The notes under the pieces were generated by a model. That model was not told the DNA's origin, did no database searches, and worked only from the letters and a program-made list of their open reading frames with translations. Source: Auanema rhodensis (lineage: Eukaryota; Nematoda; Chromadorea; Rhabditida; Rhabditidae). Taken from it: a stretch of 64,000 nucleotides of DNA. The stretch spans positions 13,552,001 to 13,616,000 of the forward strand of contig OZ059899.1 in the NCBI GenBank assembly GCA_964057225.1, read 5' to 3'. Position numbers and translations under genes: made by a program. Below are positions 1 to 13,196 of this stretch, piece by piece; position 1 is the first letter of the stretch; the number at the start of each line of letters is the position of its first letter.

Positions 1-3000
1 TCGACAGAAGGCCGAAGAAGTTCGGCAGCATCAAATGCTCTGAAATGAAAATAAACATATTTCAACGAAAAACAAAACAGAAGAAATTACTTAAGTTCTT
101 TTTCGGTCATACTAAATATACTTTCTTGTAATGAATCTTGACGCCTATGCCCTTTCTTAACTCTAAAATAATAAAAATATAGAAATGCAAATAAGGAAAG
201 ACTTGCCTATTAACATTGTCACCACTCTTCTCTTTGCTATCGCTGCGAGAAGCAACAGAGCCTGGAGCTTCGCTCTCAATTTCGGTTGAACCGGCACGGA
301 ACATAACGGGGGCTTCCTCAGCTATAGCTAGTTGCGTTGACGATTGGTACTCTCTTTCTGTATCCAATTCAATGTTTTCTACTTCAACAACACAGTCAAT
401 AAGATGTTGCACTGTTTCAAGAACAGCAGGATCAATGCCATCTAACGAGAGTGATAATGTATCGAGAGAATCCTGTATATGCAAAATAATAAAAAAATCA
501 GTTGTTTTTTAGAATGTTACCGTATCATCATCAAAATTGGGAACATCGCCATTAGCGCAAACAGAAGGTGGGGTAGTATCAGCAGCAGTGTTATCTCCAT
601 CTAACTTGAGAAGTAGCCGGTTTCTGAGTTCGCCATGCCATGTACTAAAAACGATAATTAAGAATATAATCAAGTAATAATTAACAACTTTTCCAGAACA
701 GATCCCTCTAAATGATATAAGCGTTGTTTTCCGTCCACGGTAACTAGTGTAACGGCGGAGGCATTATTAGGCAATGACACAAATTGTTCTCTAGTCAGTC
801 TTCAAAGCAATTGGATATAATCCAAAAAGTGTAAAACGAATTACCTCGATTCCTTCCATAAATACTGAATAGACACACGAGCTGTAGCAGGATTCATTAG
901 CATGGTTGAAAGCATCTAGAATATACTAATGAGAACAAAAACTCTAAGATAAAGTCTCACTTGAACTATTCGTGGAAGATCATTATGATTAGCACAATCA
1001 ATAAACCAAGATACAGCAACACTTTTAATTTCGGCTCTTCCTCTGGATACCGACTCATCCGCTAGTACACCCAATAGCAACATAACGGCTCTACACTCGA
1101 AATTAAAATCACAAAAGATAAAAATAAATTACCGATTGAATGGCTTAGCCGGGACTATGGAGGATTCACCGTCAACAATTCGTGTTAATGTCCAGAATCT
1201 ATGGAAAGTGCGAGCAGCTTCAGTACTTATAACCTTAAAACAAATGAGAAAAAAATTTATAGATAACACCTACTTGATCACAGTTCGTTAAAGAAGATAC
1301 AATAATGTTCTCAACATCACTACTGGCTTCATTTAATTTTCGAGCGTGTAAGAGGGAAAGAAGCTTGGCCAACCTACTGTGCTCTGATGCAAAGTGTTCA
1401 GAGGAAAGACCAATCCAAGCGGCTTGTGCACATTTCTAGGAGGAAGAACAATAAAATAAATAAATATAAAAGAAAATACTTCGAATAACTTTAAATCTTC
1501 TAATAAATTAAGATGGTGTTGCGAAAGTAGAGGTTTGAGTAAAACTGTTTTTGTTATATTACCAACACTAAAAAAGTGAATAAATAAAAGATATAAAGAA
1601 TGGACTAACTCATCGTTCGAGGACGAAGCGAATTCCGTTTCACGTCCCCGAATATCACTATGTTGAGACAAGACAAAGCCAGCCTTTATGTACATGGAAA
1701 CCAACATAGCAAGGGCAGTGGTTCGAGCAGATAAGTCAGGACACTGCTGAGGGGGCATTTGAATAAGCCATTCGTCAGCATTAATTACCTAAAAAACCAA
1801 TTTTGCTAAGAAGACAATAATATAACTTACATTAAGAAGTTCTTCACACCATTTTGGCAAGTCTGTAGGCATATTTTCTTCTACACTTGAACAGAAGATA
1901 GGATACTCCGCAAATTGAGTAAGAAGATCGCAAATAGCATAAAAAATAGGAAGACGGTCGTCAGTTCTATCAGAACAATAGATTGCACAAGCTGAGCCTA
2001 ATAGAGAAAGGCATTCGCAAAGGCATGATTCCACCAAATATTGATCTAAAGCAAAAAAAGTTAAATTTTTAAGAAAAAAATATTTCGCACCCTTGGCCAC
2101 AGCAGTTGCGCTAGGTCTACGTTTTACGGGAGTTGAGTGAGCAGATGCTTCAGATGCCTCACCTGAAAATATATAAAATAATAAACAAAGCAATTTATAA
2201 TATTACCATCGGTGTCTGATACAGCTGGAGCACTCATACTCTCCAATAATTCGGAGCAAACATTCATCAATTGAATCACAGCATCCTTGTGTGTTACATT
2301 GAGCTTATCTTTCATTCCAGCAAGAATGCAATTCAAAAGTTGAGGGATATACTTATGACGTATATCAGCTTCAGTATCCAGATTACATGAACGTAAGCAG
2401 AAAGCAACAATCTTAAACAATACAATATAATCTTTGTCCCAATAAAGCATTTCATACCTTTGAATATTCAACAAGGGAATCTAAGCTAGGCTCTTCAATA
2501 CATTTATGGAAACAGTCACCTAAGAAACTCCAAATGAACCCGTTTTCAAGTGATCCAAGAAGAACATTAAGCATTTTACTCATTTCGGTTATCCGGCGAT
2601 CCTATAAAATATTCATTCAAAAATAAAACTTTAAAAGCTTACCAATACAGCATTATCTTCTACAGGAAAAGTAGGCTTTGGTGAAAACGGACTGTACGAA
2701 TTCAAAGATAATCTCATAGCACTTTTATCAAAAATTTTCTCTTCATTGGCAGCCTTAATAGACAAAAATATTTTAAACTTTGATATAATATTATACTTAC
2801 ATTATCTACTTCAATATTTTTCAATGCAGGGTGAATTTGAGCACATCTTGAGAGTAGTATAGGAAGAACCCTGTCAAGCAGAGGTCTACCAATATCAGAT
2901 CTATCTTGTAAGTAAGTTAATAAACGACAAACGCGAACTTCAACAAATTGTTGTTGATCAGAATCCTAAAAATATATTAATCAAGTTAATAATATAGTTG

Positions 3001-4430
3001 AAATTTTGCCTTTTTGTCTCCCCAGCCATGAGCCCAACTATTTGCAGAAGATTGAGGAATATCAATAGTGTCATACTGCAAGTATTGACGGAGTGATTCA
3101 ACACACAAGGGAAGAACAGTATTTTCAAAAAAGGTGGATTCAAGCCGATCATCGCCTACAGGTAAACTGCTTACAGCAACAGTACCACCTATAATTTTAA
3201 AATATCAGAAGAATATTGAGGAATAGCAAACCAGTGGGAGATATGAGCCATGTATATAATCGTCGATTCAGAGACATATCACGCCGTAGAACAACAAAAA
3301 TACAACGTTGTAAAAGCTATAGCAATATCAATTGTATTAGAAAGAATGCAAACATGAATATGTTACCTCTACAAAATCTGCCTTTGTTAAACTAGTACTA
3401 TCTAAAGGAAAAGCTGCACACAGAAAGTCTAATAAATATCTTTGAACTAAAGGTGAACCCGTGTCATCTGCAGTTGCAGAGAGTGCGGAAACCTATAACA
3501 AAGGCTTTAAGCATTCACCGAATAAGAAAACCGCATTTACCATGTGATTAATGTGATCTCCAACTATATACAGCTGGTCATCCAGAGATTTGGATTTATC
3601 GAATTTAGCATTTACATAAAGCATTGCCGGAAGTCGTACAGATGGAGAACCCAAAACCGCTTGCCAAAGACAAGCGAAAAAAGAAGCTTCTCCTACTCCG
3701 TCGCATACGCGATCCAACAGTTTAAGAGATCTACAAATATTAACAGAAAAAATAAGCATAAAATAAATTTTTACCTATCGTAAAATTCTGTGCCTTCTTC
3801 AAAACCGAGCAAAACACCAGCTAAAAAGCCTGGTAAAGCTGGCCTCAAATGTTGATTCATGGGTACTAAGTATTGCTCGAAAAGACCAAAAAGCTCAGTT
3901 TTGACCTATATGCATACATAATAAAAAATATATAATCTTAAAAACGCTACCTTGATACCACAATGGTCCATTAAAGGAAAAAGTCCAACTGTGAATAAAT
4001 ATAATAACTTTGGTAGTTGAGCACCGAGAATATCAAAAATTTGACGATAAGTTTCCAATGCTTTCAGATGTACACCTTCAACATACAAAATAATAATAAA
4101 AAAACGTATATTTAACTTACCCATAGGTAATGCAGGATGAAGGCATTGTGATAATCGTTTAGCAACTAATACAGGTTTTGGTATATCACCATATTTAGCA
4201 TTTGATTGAAATACCTTCAACATTTAAAAATATAAACAAAACAAGAAAAATTAACTCACCCTTGCGAGTCTGCCTAAAGCAGATATTAAATCAGCCCATT
4301 CATTAGGGTTTTCAAAAGTTCTTAAAGCTTTATCAACAGCCTGTACATAAGATTTATATTTCCCACTATTTTGAATTGGGTTATTATTAGAACTTTCAAC
4401 AGCGAAGCTACCTCCAGATGAAGCAGACAT
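1..4430 (-). CDS. pad-1: Dopey family protein, N-terminal part (PAD-1-like), truncated at the window edge
   Basis: This is a multi-exon gene read leftwards; the C-terminal exons lie outside the window. It starts at MSASSGG (4,430); an acceptor at 4,441 lies 10 bp upstream, so trans-splicing is likely. Exon 1 (4,430-4,260) encodes 57 residues ending in ISALGRLAR, and exon 2 (4,214-4,121) carries YGDIPKPVLVAKRL. Later exons read LKALETYRQIFDILG, ELFGLFEQYLVPMNQHLRP and KLLDRVCDGVGEASFFACLW. These are hallmark stretches of the Dopey N-terminal domain. Family knowledge: Dopey proteins are very large peripheral membrane proteins that work with Mon2-type proteins in endosome-Golgi traffic, and C. 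elegans pad-1 is needed for embryonic patterning. Introns are about 45-60 bp and exons continue to the left edge, where the last partial exon is at about 1-44. I see no frame-breaking lesion. The assignment to Dopey is firm; the symbol is by orthology. Confidence 0.9.
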
Positions 4431-5913
4431 TAATAGCTTCCTGAAAAAAAGTAAAAATTTACGAAAGAAATAAAACTGGAAGATGTTGATAAATAACGGA
4501 CAACTTAACAACAATATTTTTAATGTACCTGACTTTTTTTGCGCGTACCATGAGAACGAATCATGCAAACAATGCTAGCTTGGACACGATAGTGTCACTG
4601 CGAGTATGAATCAATCTCCATAATCGATCGGAACTGAATCAGCATAGAGTCGATCAGACCTTACAACGATGATGGAATCGCAGTCTGTCCTTTTTTGACC
4701 GCTTCTTTTCTAAGTATTTGCTCTATTCGTCAGTTACGACCTCATTTTGCGATTCATCCCAAATTGATGTCAATAGACCTATGCTTCTGTCCATCAAATA
4801 AGAGAAATTATCAGATGATCTATAGTAAGCGTCAATGAACAGGTACACCCAAAGCATTCATCAATTTTACGAACCAGAAAAATCCTAAACATGCAAACGA
4901 ATTGTTGCACTTTTAAGTCCGATTTTTGTGATAAGTATTGGGTGCTGTAATCGATTTTCTGCTTTCCCTTCTTTTTTTGGGAGTAAAGACCGCATTTAGA
5001 CTATCCTAACTGATAATTCACGCTTTTTGATAAGAATCGAAGAGCAAGAGGGCAGTAATACTGCTGCCGACGGTCTTGACAGTTATACGAACGTTAGATG
5101 ATAACGCGGTCACCTGACGTCAAAAAAATAAACAAGCAGTGCGGGAGAGTCCAGGACACGTTAAAATCAAACAGCTTTTAGATTTGGTAATAAAACAAAA
5201 CAATAAACAAAAGATTGTATTAACTATCGCGAGCTTTTTAATGCCATAATTCAGATTTTTTAAGCAAACAATTAGTCAGGTACATTAAGCTAATTAAAGA
5301 AAAATGAAGCAAATTTAAAAAAAAATTAAAATATAGCTTTTGATCAACAAATTTAAACGAAATCCATATATCGGAGGAGGTATGAGCGCAGCACGACGTA
5401 TACAACGTTGTATTCAGCGTACAGCAGCTTGACTACTAGCAACCTATAAAAACTCAACACCCATACACACACCCACAGCAGTAGTATTTCATGATGGATT
5501 AGTAATACATCCAATTAATAAGATTATTTTATGTATTTTTTAGTCAAATTTAAAAAAAGATTCGCATTTTGCTGAATAAAATAAGGTAAATGTGAGTAAA
5601 AATATAAACAAACGAAAATAGCGCATTTGAATTCTCACAGCGAGCTCATGTAGAATATTTTGATGATGAGGGACGCGTTATACTATTGTTAAGGCAACAT
5701 GACATCAACCGATTTGTTTGATGTAACATCAAAAATGAACGTGGTCGTGGCATAGATGACGTGTGATTCAATGAATTGCGAATCCATTTCTTGTCATTCG
5801 AACCAACCAAGTGGTTAAGTTTATTTGCACACGAGGTAAATACTTGTTCATTTGGGGGAATGTTTCACGAATAACCTCTTCTTTTGAATTTATTCATAAT
5901 TTAGTGAGGTTGC
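4431..5913. other. Divergent intergenic region between the Dopey and kinase genes
   Basis: About 1.5 kb separates two head-to-head genes. I see no convincing coding exon. It must hold both promoters. A CRE-like TGACGTCA sits near 5,116. The final 11 bp before the kinase ATG follow an acceptor-like TTTAG (ends 5,904), which suggests a trans-splice site or a non-coding first exon. Confidence 0.5.
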
Positions 5914-8363
5914 TATGGATAAAGAAGCAAAAATGACAACAATGTTGGATCTAAAATCGCAAACATCGTCGGCAAAGGTTATTAAGAAGAAAATCAATGT
6001 TTCACATAAGCATTAGTATCGCAATTATGGCTAATTAGCTCGTTTCTCATTCGCAATATGAAGAAACGACAACGGACAGCACATTATCTTCCATTTAGTG
6101 ATTTCCATTGTTTATAAAATTTCAGAATAATCTAGAGAATGACAAGCAACAGGAGAGTCAAATATCTGATATATACAAGACTTGTGTTATGTCTGTCAAC
6201 TCTACGGAAGAGAGACCGGTAATTGTGCTATGGAAACACTAGTAAATATCAATAATCTGAAGATCGTTGTTTTCTTCAGGCAGGTGGGCTGATTTCGCTC
6301 GATAGCTCTGAGGAGACAAAACTGCTTAAAACTGAATCGAAAGAGGTTAGTTGAAGCCTTCGAGACCAAATATTTCACGCAGCTGCGATTCTAACAAAAG
6401 CATATGTTTCTGATGCCTATGGCTTGGGGGTGGGAAGGCAAATATGGAAATTCGTTTAAATTGCTTGCTCAGATATGCTAATATTCAAGCTTTTAAAGTT
6501 AGTTCTTCCTAATGATTGCGAACGAAAAGTAGCAAGATTGATAACAGTAGCTTTTGAGAAAGTTTCAAAGATCGACATACGCATAATTGCTTAATTGAAA
6601 AGTTGGACTTCAGGTTGGGCCTCAAAAGAAATTGAAAAAATCTAGGTCATCGTCCAGGACGCAGTCATTGAAGAAGGTGTAATTCCTGGCAGAATTATAC
6701 GAAGTTTACTTTATAATTTAGGTTCCTCGTGGGGTGGTCAGTCATGCAGGATCGTTAGAAGATGAACCTTTCTATCATGGATATTTGTCACGTGAAGCTA
6801 CCGAAAAACTTTTAATTGAAGATGGCGAATTTCTAGTGAGGCGCGCAGAGGTATTGAACGAAGAGGTAAGAATGTTGTGATCTAGTGGGTTTCATTTTCT
6901 GTTTCCCGTAGTGTTATCTGATAAGTGTTCGTCATAACAATGATGTGAAACATTTACGAATCCTGTTGACACGAAGTGGTCGGCATTACTGGGTTTCTCA
7001 AGTATGCTTTGAAGTTAGTTTTGAATGTAAAGTTTGAAAAAAATGTATTTTCTTCTGATTTTTAGTCTGTTGGAGAACTAATACGATATCACCAACATAA
7101 TGTATTACCTGTTCATGAGGGCGAAGTAGTTTTGCAAAAATTCGTCAAGAGGGAAGTATGGCAACTGAATCATGAACAGGTTGAATGAATATCCATATTT
7201 TTTCGTTGTTGAAACGGAAATGGTCTTGAAGGTTACATTAGGAGAAAAGATTGGTAGTGGACAGTTCGGTGAAGTATTCTCCGGTACTTTAGCACAGGGA
7301 ATATTTACTCGTGACGTCAAAGTAGCCGTAAAAACGTTAAATTCTGGGCATCTTACTGCGGATGATAGGTCAGTCAGGTATTAAATCAACATCTGTGTGA
7401 CAAATTTTAGAGTTACGTTCTTGCAAGAAGCTAATCTTATGCTCAAGTTGAAACATAAAAATGTGATTCATCTATATGGAGTTGCAACCCAGAAAAAGCC
7501 GATCATGATTGTCATGGAACTGGCAACAGGTTTCTACATATTTTTATTAATATTTACGAAGATTTGACGTTTTATGTGGGAGTCTTTTGCATAGGCTAAA
7601 ACGAACAAAACCTATAAGTATCGATACAAAACGACGGTATTGTAAAGAAATCATTTGTGGAATGGCTTATGTTGAATCTCAACAAGTTTATTCTGATACA
7701 TTTTTTTCGAAATAACATATGAACGGTTTAGGTTATTCATCGTGATCTGGCAGCTCGTAACGTGCTATTAACCAAATCGGATAACTGTAAAATTAGTGAT
7801 TTCGGACTGTCACTTCTGGGGAAAATTCATAAAGAGGACATGTTGAAAAATGCGCCAGTTAGGTTAAATTTAGTTTGCTGTATGCTTTAAAGGATAATGA
7901 TATTTTAGGTGGCTGGCACCTGAGAGCTTATTGCGTGGATGTTATTCCTCGAAGTCAGACGTATGGGCTTTTGGAGTTGTCATGTATGAAGTATTTACCG
8001 AAGGAAAAGTTCCTTATGCCGAATATGATGTTTGTCTCAAATGTTTTGTCGTTAATCATTTTTCATATAGAATCTAAAGAAATTGGCTACAGCTGTTGTA
8101 AAAGACAAGCTGCATCCTACTACGCCTGATGATATGCCGGAACTAGACGCATCGATTATGGAACTATGCTTTATCCAGTGTAGTGAAGAAAGACCTTCCT
8201 TTAATACATTAAGGGACAAGTAAGTTAATCATTTCTTGTGAATGTGAAAGATAATATCGCTTCAAATTTTTATTCAAAATTTTTCTGAAAATGAATTTTC
8301 AGATATAATGTTGGTAGTAGCACAGTACAAATCTTAACATCACTTTTGAAAAAAACAAAATAA
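5914..8363 (+). CDS. Fer-type non-receptor tyrosine kinase (SH2 plus kinase)
   Basis: It is read as about 12 exons from [11 protein letters not shown] (5,914) to a stop at 8,361-8,363. A short basic/serine-rich N-terminal region (exon 6,614-6,677, [14 protein letters not shown]) is followed by an SH2 domain ([17 protein letters not shown], then GEFLVRR with the phosphotyrosine-binding Arg; ISVRHN, HYWVSQ). The kinase domain has the glycine loop [15 protein letters not shown], the ATP lysine in [32 protein letters not shown] and [12 protein letters not shown]. The order and the lack of an SH3 domain fit the Fer/Fps-like SH2 kinases that are greatly expanded in nematodes. Two oddities: the activation loop reads [17 protein letters not shown] and has no tyrosine, and the exon carrying [11 protein letters not shown] (about 7,579 on) seems to be joined through a TG, not AG, acceptor. 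An active kinase is likely if that splice works. Confidence 0.88.
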
Positions 8364-8455
8364 GTTATAATAAGTGATCTAATCTCAGAAATTACCCATT
8401 TTTTAAAATTTCTTTCATAATAATTTTTAATATTCTAAAAGTTTAATAAATTAAG

Positions 8456-10427
8456 TTACAATTCGGAATGTTTTTGAGCTTTTTGCCTGGCTACACTCTC
8501 TTGTGCCTTTTTTCGTTTCCATTGTGCTGTTTCACTTTTGTGGATATTTAAGAATTCAGCGGCAGCTCGTGGTTCATCTGGGATCATCTTGCAAACATTC
8601 TTCAGATGTGGATGGTTAATCAGATCTAGAATAAGTTTCTAAGATTAATCTATACCCAAAACGGTATCTTAAGTACATTCATCGCATAGATCATGAACGC
8701 AATGTAGAAGATTAGGGACTTCGTTTAGTTCACACCAACGCATTTCCTGAAAATATTTAGGAATGAGTTTCAATAAAACAGTGAGCTACTTACTAAACTG
8801 CAAAAACGTTCTGGCCTTGTAACAACAGTTACAAATTTGATGAATCCATCGTATTGATTCTCGAACCAATTTATACACTAAGTATGATGTTTAAAGGTTT
8901 ATATATGGTAAACTAACTCCGGAGTAAGTGAAACCGTTAGGGAAAATGGGGAAGTCTTTACGGTTGGCCAGATCTGGACATAATTCAGCACATATATTAT
9001 GGAATAAATTTGCTTTCAAAAAGTGAAGAAGTTTGCTGATGACAGTCGGTTGAAGGAGAATACGATGCTAAACGATGCCGGATATAGATAAGAATATTTG
9101 AAACTCATTCTAACCTGGAGAACATTAGTAACAGTCATACAACCGGAGCATTTTGCACATTCAATACTTACAGAGTAATTAAGAGCTGTAATGATACCGT
9201 TGTTTATATTCAAATGTTCGTGGTGAAACCTTTGCTCTCATAATTTTCATAACATGCGGGTGCGATAAAAGAACAAATTGCTTTAGGTGATGGAATCTGA
9301 GAGAATATAGCATTACGGAAAAGTCTTTCCTCCTCCTAAACAATTGAAAAGAAATAGCTTGTAAGCCCGTTTGAACACGAAATACCGTCATCATCAAGAA
9401 ACTTGGTGTTAAAAGTTTGCTGTGAAGTTCAGTAACAAAAGCATCACAAAAACCACAGAAGGGGCCTGAAGTTCATTAATATAAAATTTTTATTTTTGTT
9501 TTTACCAGGCATAGAAGCAGCAAAAATTGAGAAGAAACCGTAAAGTTGATGTTCAGTTATGGAATTTATATTGACCATTTGAGGTCCTTCACATACTTCT
9601 TCAGGTGAAGATAAATATTTCTAAATAATCCTATAAGAAAAAAGGAAGCAAACAAGAAACTTACATAAATGTTTTGGAAATATTTGGCTAAAATATCATT
9701 ATCATTATCAATATAGAGAGGTGAAGCTATGAATTCATTTCCTGAAAATTACATTGATTTGATAATAGTTCAAACAATTGGTCTTACTCCGTCTTTCTTC
9801 ATTTTGTATGTCATCCAGAAGTGTTTCAGGTCGTTGGTCTAGCATAATATTTGGTTCACTCTCAGGATTCACAGATACATCTGGAGCAGATGTGGAACCG
9901 TCAGTACCAGGGTTCATAGATACTTCTTCGGTAATAACTCCTTCAGTGGTAGTTCCCTCAGTGGTAATTCCTTCAGTGGTAATTCCCTCAGTGGTAATTC
10001 CCTCAGTGGTAATTCCCTCAGTTGTAATGCCTTCCGTAGTAGTTGCATCAGTTGGAGGTTCTGTTGGAGTTGGAGTAGTGAACATAGTATTATTGGGAGC
10101 AGGACAGGGTTCAGGTGTAGACACATCATCATCATCAAGCTCTGAAGGTGGATATTGAGCTACGATTTCGCGTATTCGTGCTCGTATAGATACGAATCTG
10201 TTTCTCATTTGAGCCTTTTCTTCCGCAACCATGTTGTTAGCATAACTAAGAAAAACATCTTGGCCTCTAAGCAGCTCAGATCGACAATTTTCAGCCTGTA
10301 ACATCTCTTTATGAATAGTTCCGTAAATGTGAAAAATGTAATGAACAAAACTTACAAAATCATGTGCTTGGGTAGAATTAAAGAAAATAAAACATATTAT
10401 GCTCAGACAAAAACTTTTAAGCTTCAT
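8456..10427 (-). CDS. Secreted cysteine-rich protein with Thr/Glu/Gly repeat tract, saposin-like spacing
   Basis: I do not recognise a named family. The start at 10,427 gives a clear signal peptide (MKLKSFCLSIICFIFFN, cleavage near STQA-HD). After the first intron an acidic and Pro/Thr-rich region carries about seven tandem copies of TTEGI-type pentapeptides (9,946-10,040). Downstream exons encode CGFCDAFVTELHSKLL, SPKAICSFIAPACYENY, ECAKCSGCMTVTNVLQ, then a 50-residue exon with KLLHFLKANLFHNICAELC, then CINWFENQYDG and EMRWCELNEV. The last exon is a Lys/Ala/Gln-rich tail ending QKHSEL at 8,456. Paired cysteines flanking amphipathic helices resemble saposin-B-like folds, but that is inference. 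About ten exons join in frame with GT/AG sites. Its 3' end faces the kinase 3' end about 90 bp away. Confidence 0.75.
9946..10040 (-). repeat. In-frame 15 bp coding minisatellite
   Basis: Roughly seven tandem 15 bp units encode TTEGI/TTEGT/TEGV in the secreted protein. The central units are almost identical at the DNA level, with only synonymous changes, which suggests recent expansion or homogenisation. Thr-rich tracts like this are commonly O-glycosylated in secreted nematode proteins (inference). Confidence 0.85.
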
Positions 10428-12573
10428 TGTAGACGATCGATACGTCAGAAACTAAATGAATCTCTTATCTATGGCATGCCTGTCTCAACTTAATTTGATA
10501 ACACTGATCGTTGTATACTCAAGTAACAAAAACCTCAGATAAATAGCTACTTTACGGCTTAATCACATCTTTGACACATTCTTCACGTTTTTTTTTCCTG
10601 TTCTATTATCTTATCTTAGTTTTTTAAACATCATATTCGGAAACCAAATTCAAAAATAGAATCTTATCTCAGAAGTTTTTGTTCAAATTTAATCTTGGAA
10701 CCAAGTATTTAGCAGTCTTTACTGCAGTTATAGGAATAGTTAAAAATGTTTGTATATTATTATTTAACATAGATTGTGGTTCATATTCCGCATTTTATAA
10801 ATTTATGATTTTGAATGCTTAACTAGCAGCTGTTAACTGATAGCAAAATTCCATAAAAAATGTGGATGTTATACAACTGCATTATGTTAGTAGCAACATT
10901 CAAATATATCAGTGGTTTGATAGCTACCGAATTTTTGTTTTAATATGAAAATGAAGTAATGAGCAATTTTTGATTCCAAAGAAATAAAATAATTCGTAAA
11001 TGTAAACGATTATTTTACTTGAACTTGGATTTTACTGAAAAGAACATGTAAACGACAATTTATTGAATTTTTAACATTTTTTTGTTGATTTTAAACTGCT
11101 GAATTGGATGTTCCTAAATATACCCCCAACAAATTCAACCAGTTCACGTCATATTCTTCCATAAAATGAAAATAATAGGTTATCACGTGAAATTAGCATA
11201 GGTTGTTAACATGAGTGAATCACGTGCTTATTACTTAAATATTTACGGTTGATTATTGAGTCTAAATATATGAAATACTTTTATATTTATTAAAATGAAT
11301 TAAAAAATAAAATAACTTGTTGATGTATTTTCATGTTGATGTATTTGTGTCGTCATCACCATGGGCTTTTTTCAAAACTTAGCACCAACTGACATTTTAT
11401 CGGATGGCATACAGCATATGACGTTTAAGAAAAATGTTTCAAATAGTTTCAATAACATCAGCTGGTTATTTTTCTTTTTTTTTTCGTCATAATGGCAAAA
11501 TATTCAACGAAGTATTTGAGTTCGTTCAAATTGTACGAGTTTCACGTTATTTTCGTTTCATATTGCACGGGAATTGCGTAACTATACGTTGAATGAGCTG
11601 TTACTGCAAAATAGCTAACTATGCGATTGATTATGATGAATTGCTGTGTTCAAACTGAGATAAAGGGTCAACTGATGTATGATTATTTTCAATTTGTTTA
11701 GTTTGTTTTGCCTATGTCTATATAGTTATTCATAAAAATGCGTTATGAGGATATTCTGAAGTAGTCTTCGATTCATTGTATTGACGTCAAATAGTTTTCC
11801 TCTGATTCCCGAAAACAAACAATGCCATCTGTTCCTATGTACAACTTTATTTTTTACTAGGAAAAGACAAGTAGAATTGAAAGAATAAAAGTGATAAAAT
11901 TAAACACAAGCTACAATTTTAAAATGCTTTTTTTTCAAATTTCTTAGTATTTTCCTGAAAAAAAAAGAAAGAAAGAAAGTAGTACACTAGCTTTATATAC
12001 ACGAAAATCTAAGCTAGGTTGGGCTCCAGGCCTCTCAGTTTAACAAGACTAGGTTCTCGTTGGTCCCGAGTTTGGAAAGCCGTATCTACTTGCTCAATCA
12101 TGATCAACATGAGTAAGGCAAGTGGCAGCTCTCGCAGTGTTCAGAGTGGTAGCCCAGGCAGAATGACAATACCTTCGGGCAAAAGAGAAAGCTTATTCAA
12201 GACGAACAGGCTTGATATATGAACAGTACATACAGGAAAAGAAAAACTTAAATAACACAGATTCTTTTTAGGGTTGCAAACGAATTCAAAACAGATTGTA
12301 AATCAATTATTTCCTGTCAAATTGCCAGCAAAATGTAAGGAAAATCGATTCAAATGCCGAATTGATCGTTGCATTTTCGTATAATTTATATATTATATAT
12401 GTATAATTATGTACAAAGTTGTAAATCAGTTAACGGAAAAATAATGAAAACTAGACAAGAATACTGTTGAGAGTACTTATCCGGCGGCTGATTACAACGA
12501 ACTAAATATAAAAGAAAGCGGGGGAAGTGTGACCGTTGTGAGAGCAGGACCGACAGAATGCAAATATGGTGGC
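10428..12573. other. Intergenic region, no gene seen
   Basis: About 2.1 kb of AT-rich DNA with no convincing exon on either strand. It should contain the promoter of the secreted protein on the left and the 3' UTR of the LIR-motif gene on the right. Short A runs and a GAAAG microsatellite lie near 11,960-11,980. CACGTG boxes occur near 11,186 and 11,220. Confidence 0.5.
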
Positions 12574-13196
12574 TTAAGCCAAGTTGTTGCATTTTCGGTC
12601 GTTGTTACGTCCAGAGCACATTTTTCCAGCTTTCTTTGATCGGCTCTTTATTTTCGAATCGGAGTTGACATGAGAAGCGGCAACTGCCCTCTTCATCTTG
12701 CCTGCTGACAACAATTCCGTAGCAGTGCCAGCCTTCTTGGCAGCAGGCATCTGAAGAGTTAAAGGTGACTCAACGTCAGCGAACAACTGAAATATACTTA
12801 ATTAGGAAATTTGGACGAAGTGAATAACGTACCAGTCGCTCTAGTTGAAGTCGTTGAGCAGCTAATGCTTTAGCTTGTTTTAAAGCTTCAGCTCGTTTGA
12901 TCTGCTCTGCTGTGGGTGGTGGTGACATCTTTCGCGAAGAGAACGACAAACTGTCGATATCCCTGATGTCAGGATTAGGCACTAAGACGGGAGAGCTTCG
13001 GCCAGAAGCCACATCATCTACAAAATACCAATCATCTACAGTTGAAGCATCATCCTTGCAAGAGCTGGGAACTACGTTTTCTTTGGCTACCTGAGAACAA
13101 AATTGAAATCAATAGAGTTTAAATGTCCGTAGAACTTACAGTAGAATCGTTGGAGTCCTCAGATCCGAAGATGTAGTCATAGATTCCAGTCAACAT
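12574..13196 (-). CDS. Small LIR-motif protein, TP53INP/DOR-like autophagy factor (tentative)
   Basis: Three exons (13,196-13,140; 13,090-12,833; 12,786-12,574) join in phase to give 175 residues. The N-terminus MLTGIYDYIFGSEDS leads to STVDDWYFVDDVASG, a textbook acidic LC3-interacting (LIR) core, W-Y-F-V, inside acidic residues. A Ser/Pro linker follows (SLSFSSRKMSPPPT), then a basic helix (IKRAEALKQAKALAAQRL) and a strongly basic tail ending GRNNDRKCNNLA. The TP53INP/DOR family has the same order: short N-terminal hydrophobic segment, acidic LIR close to the N-terminus, and a basic C-terminal nuclear-localising region. Members shuttle from nucleus to autophagosome. Similarity is limited to architecture and short motifs, so the family call is moderate. 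A 5' UTR acceptor TTGCAG lies at 13,264-13,266. Confidence 0.6.

Noticed and set aside
9778-10158. 126-codon + strand frame of Val/Pro/Ser repeats
   Set aside because: Antisense shadow of the T-E-G minisatellite of the secreted protein.
12897-13094. + strand frame opposite the LIR-motif gene
   Set aside because: Antisense shadow of exon 2, which has firm splice sites.
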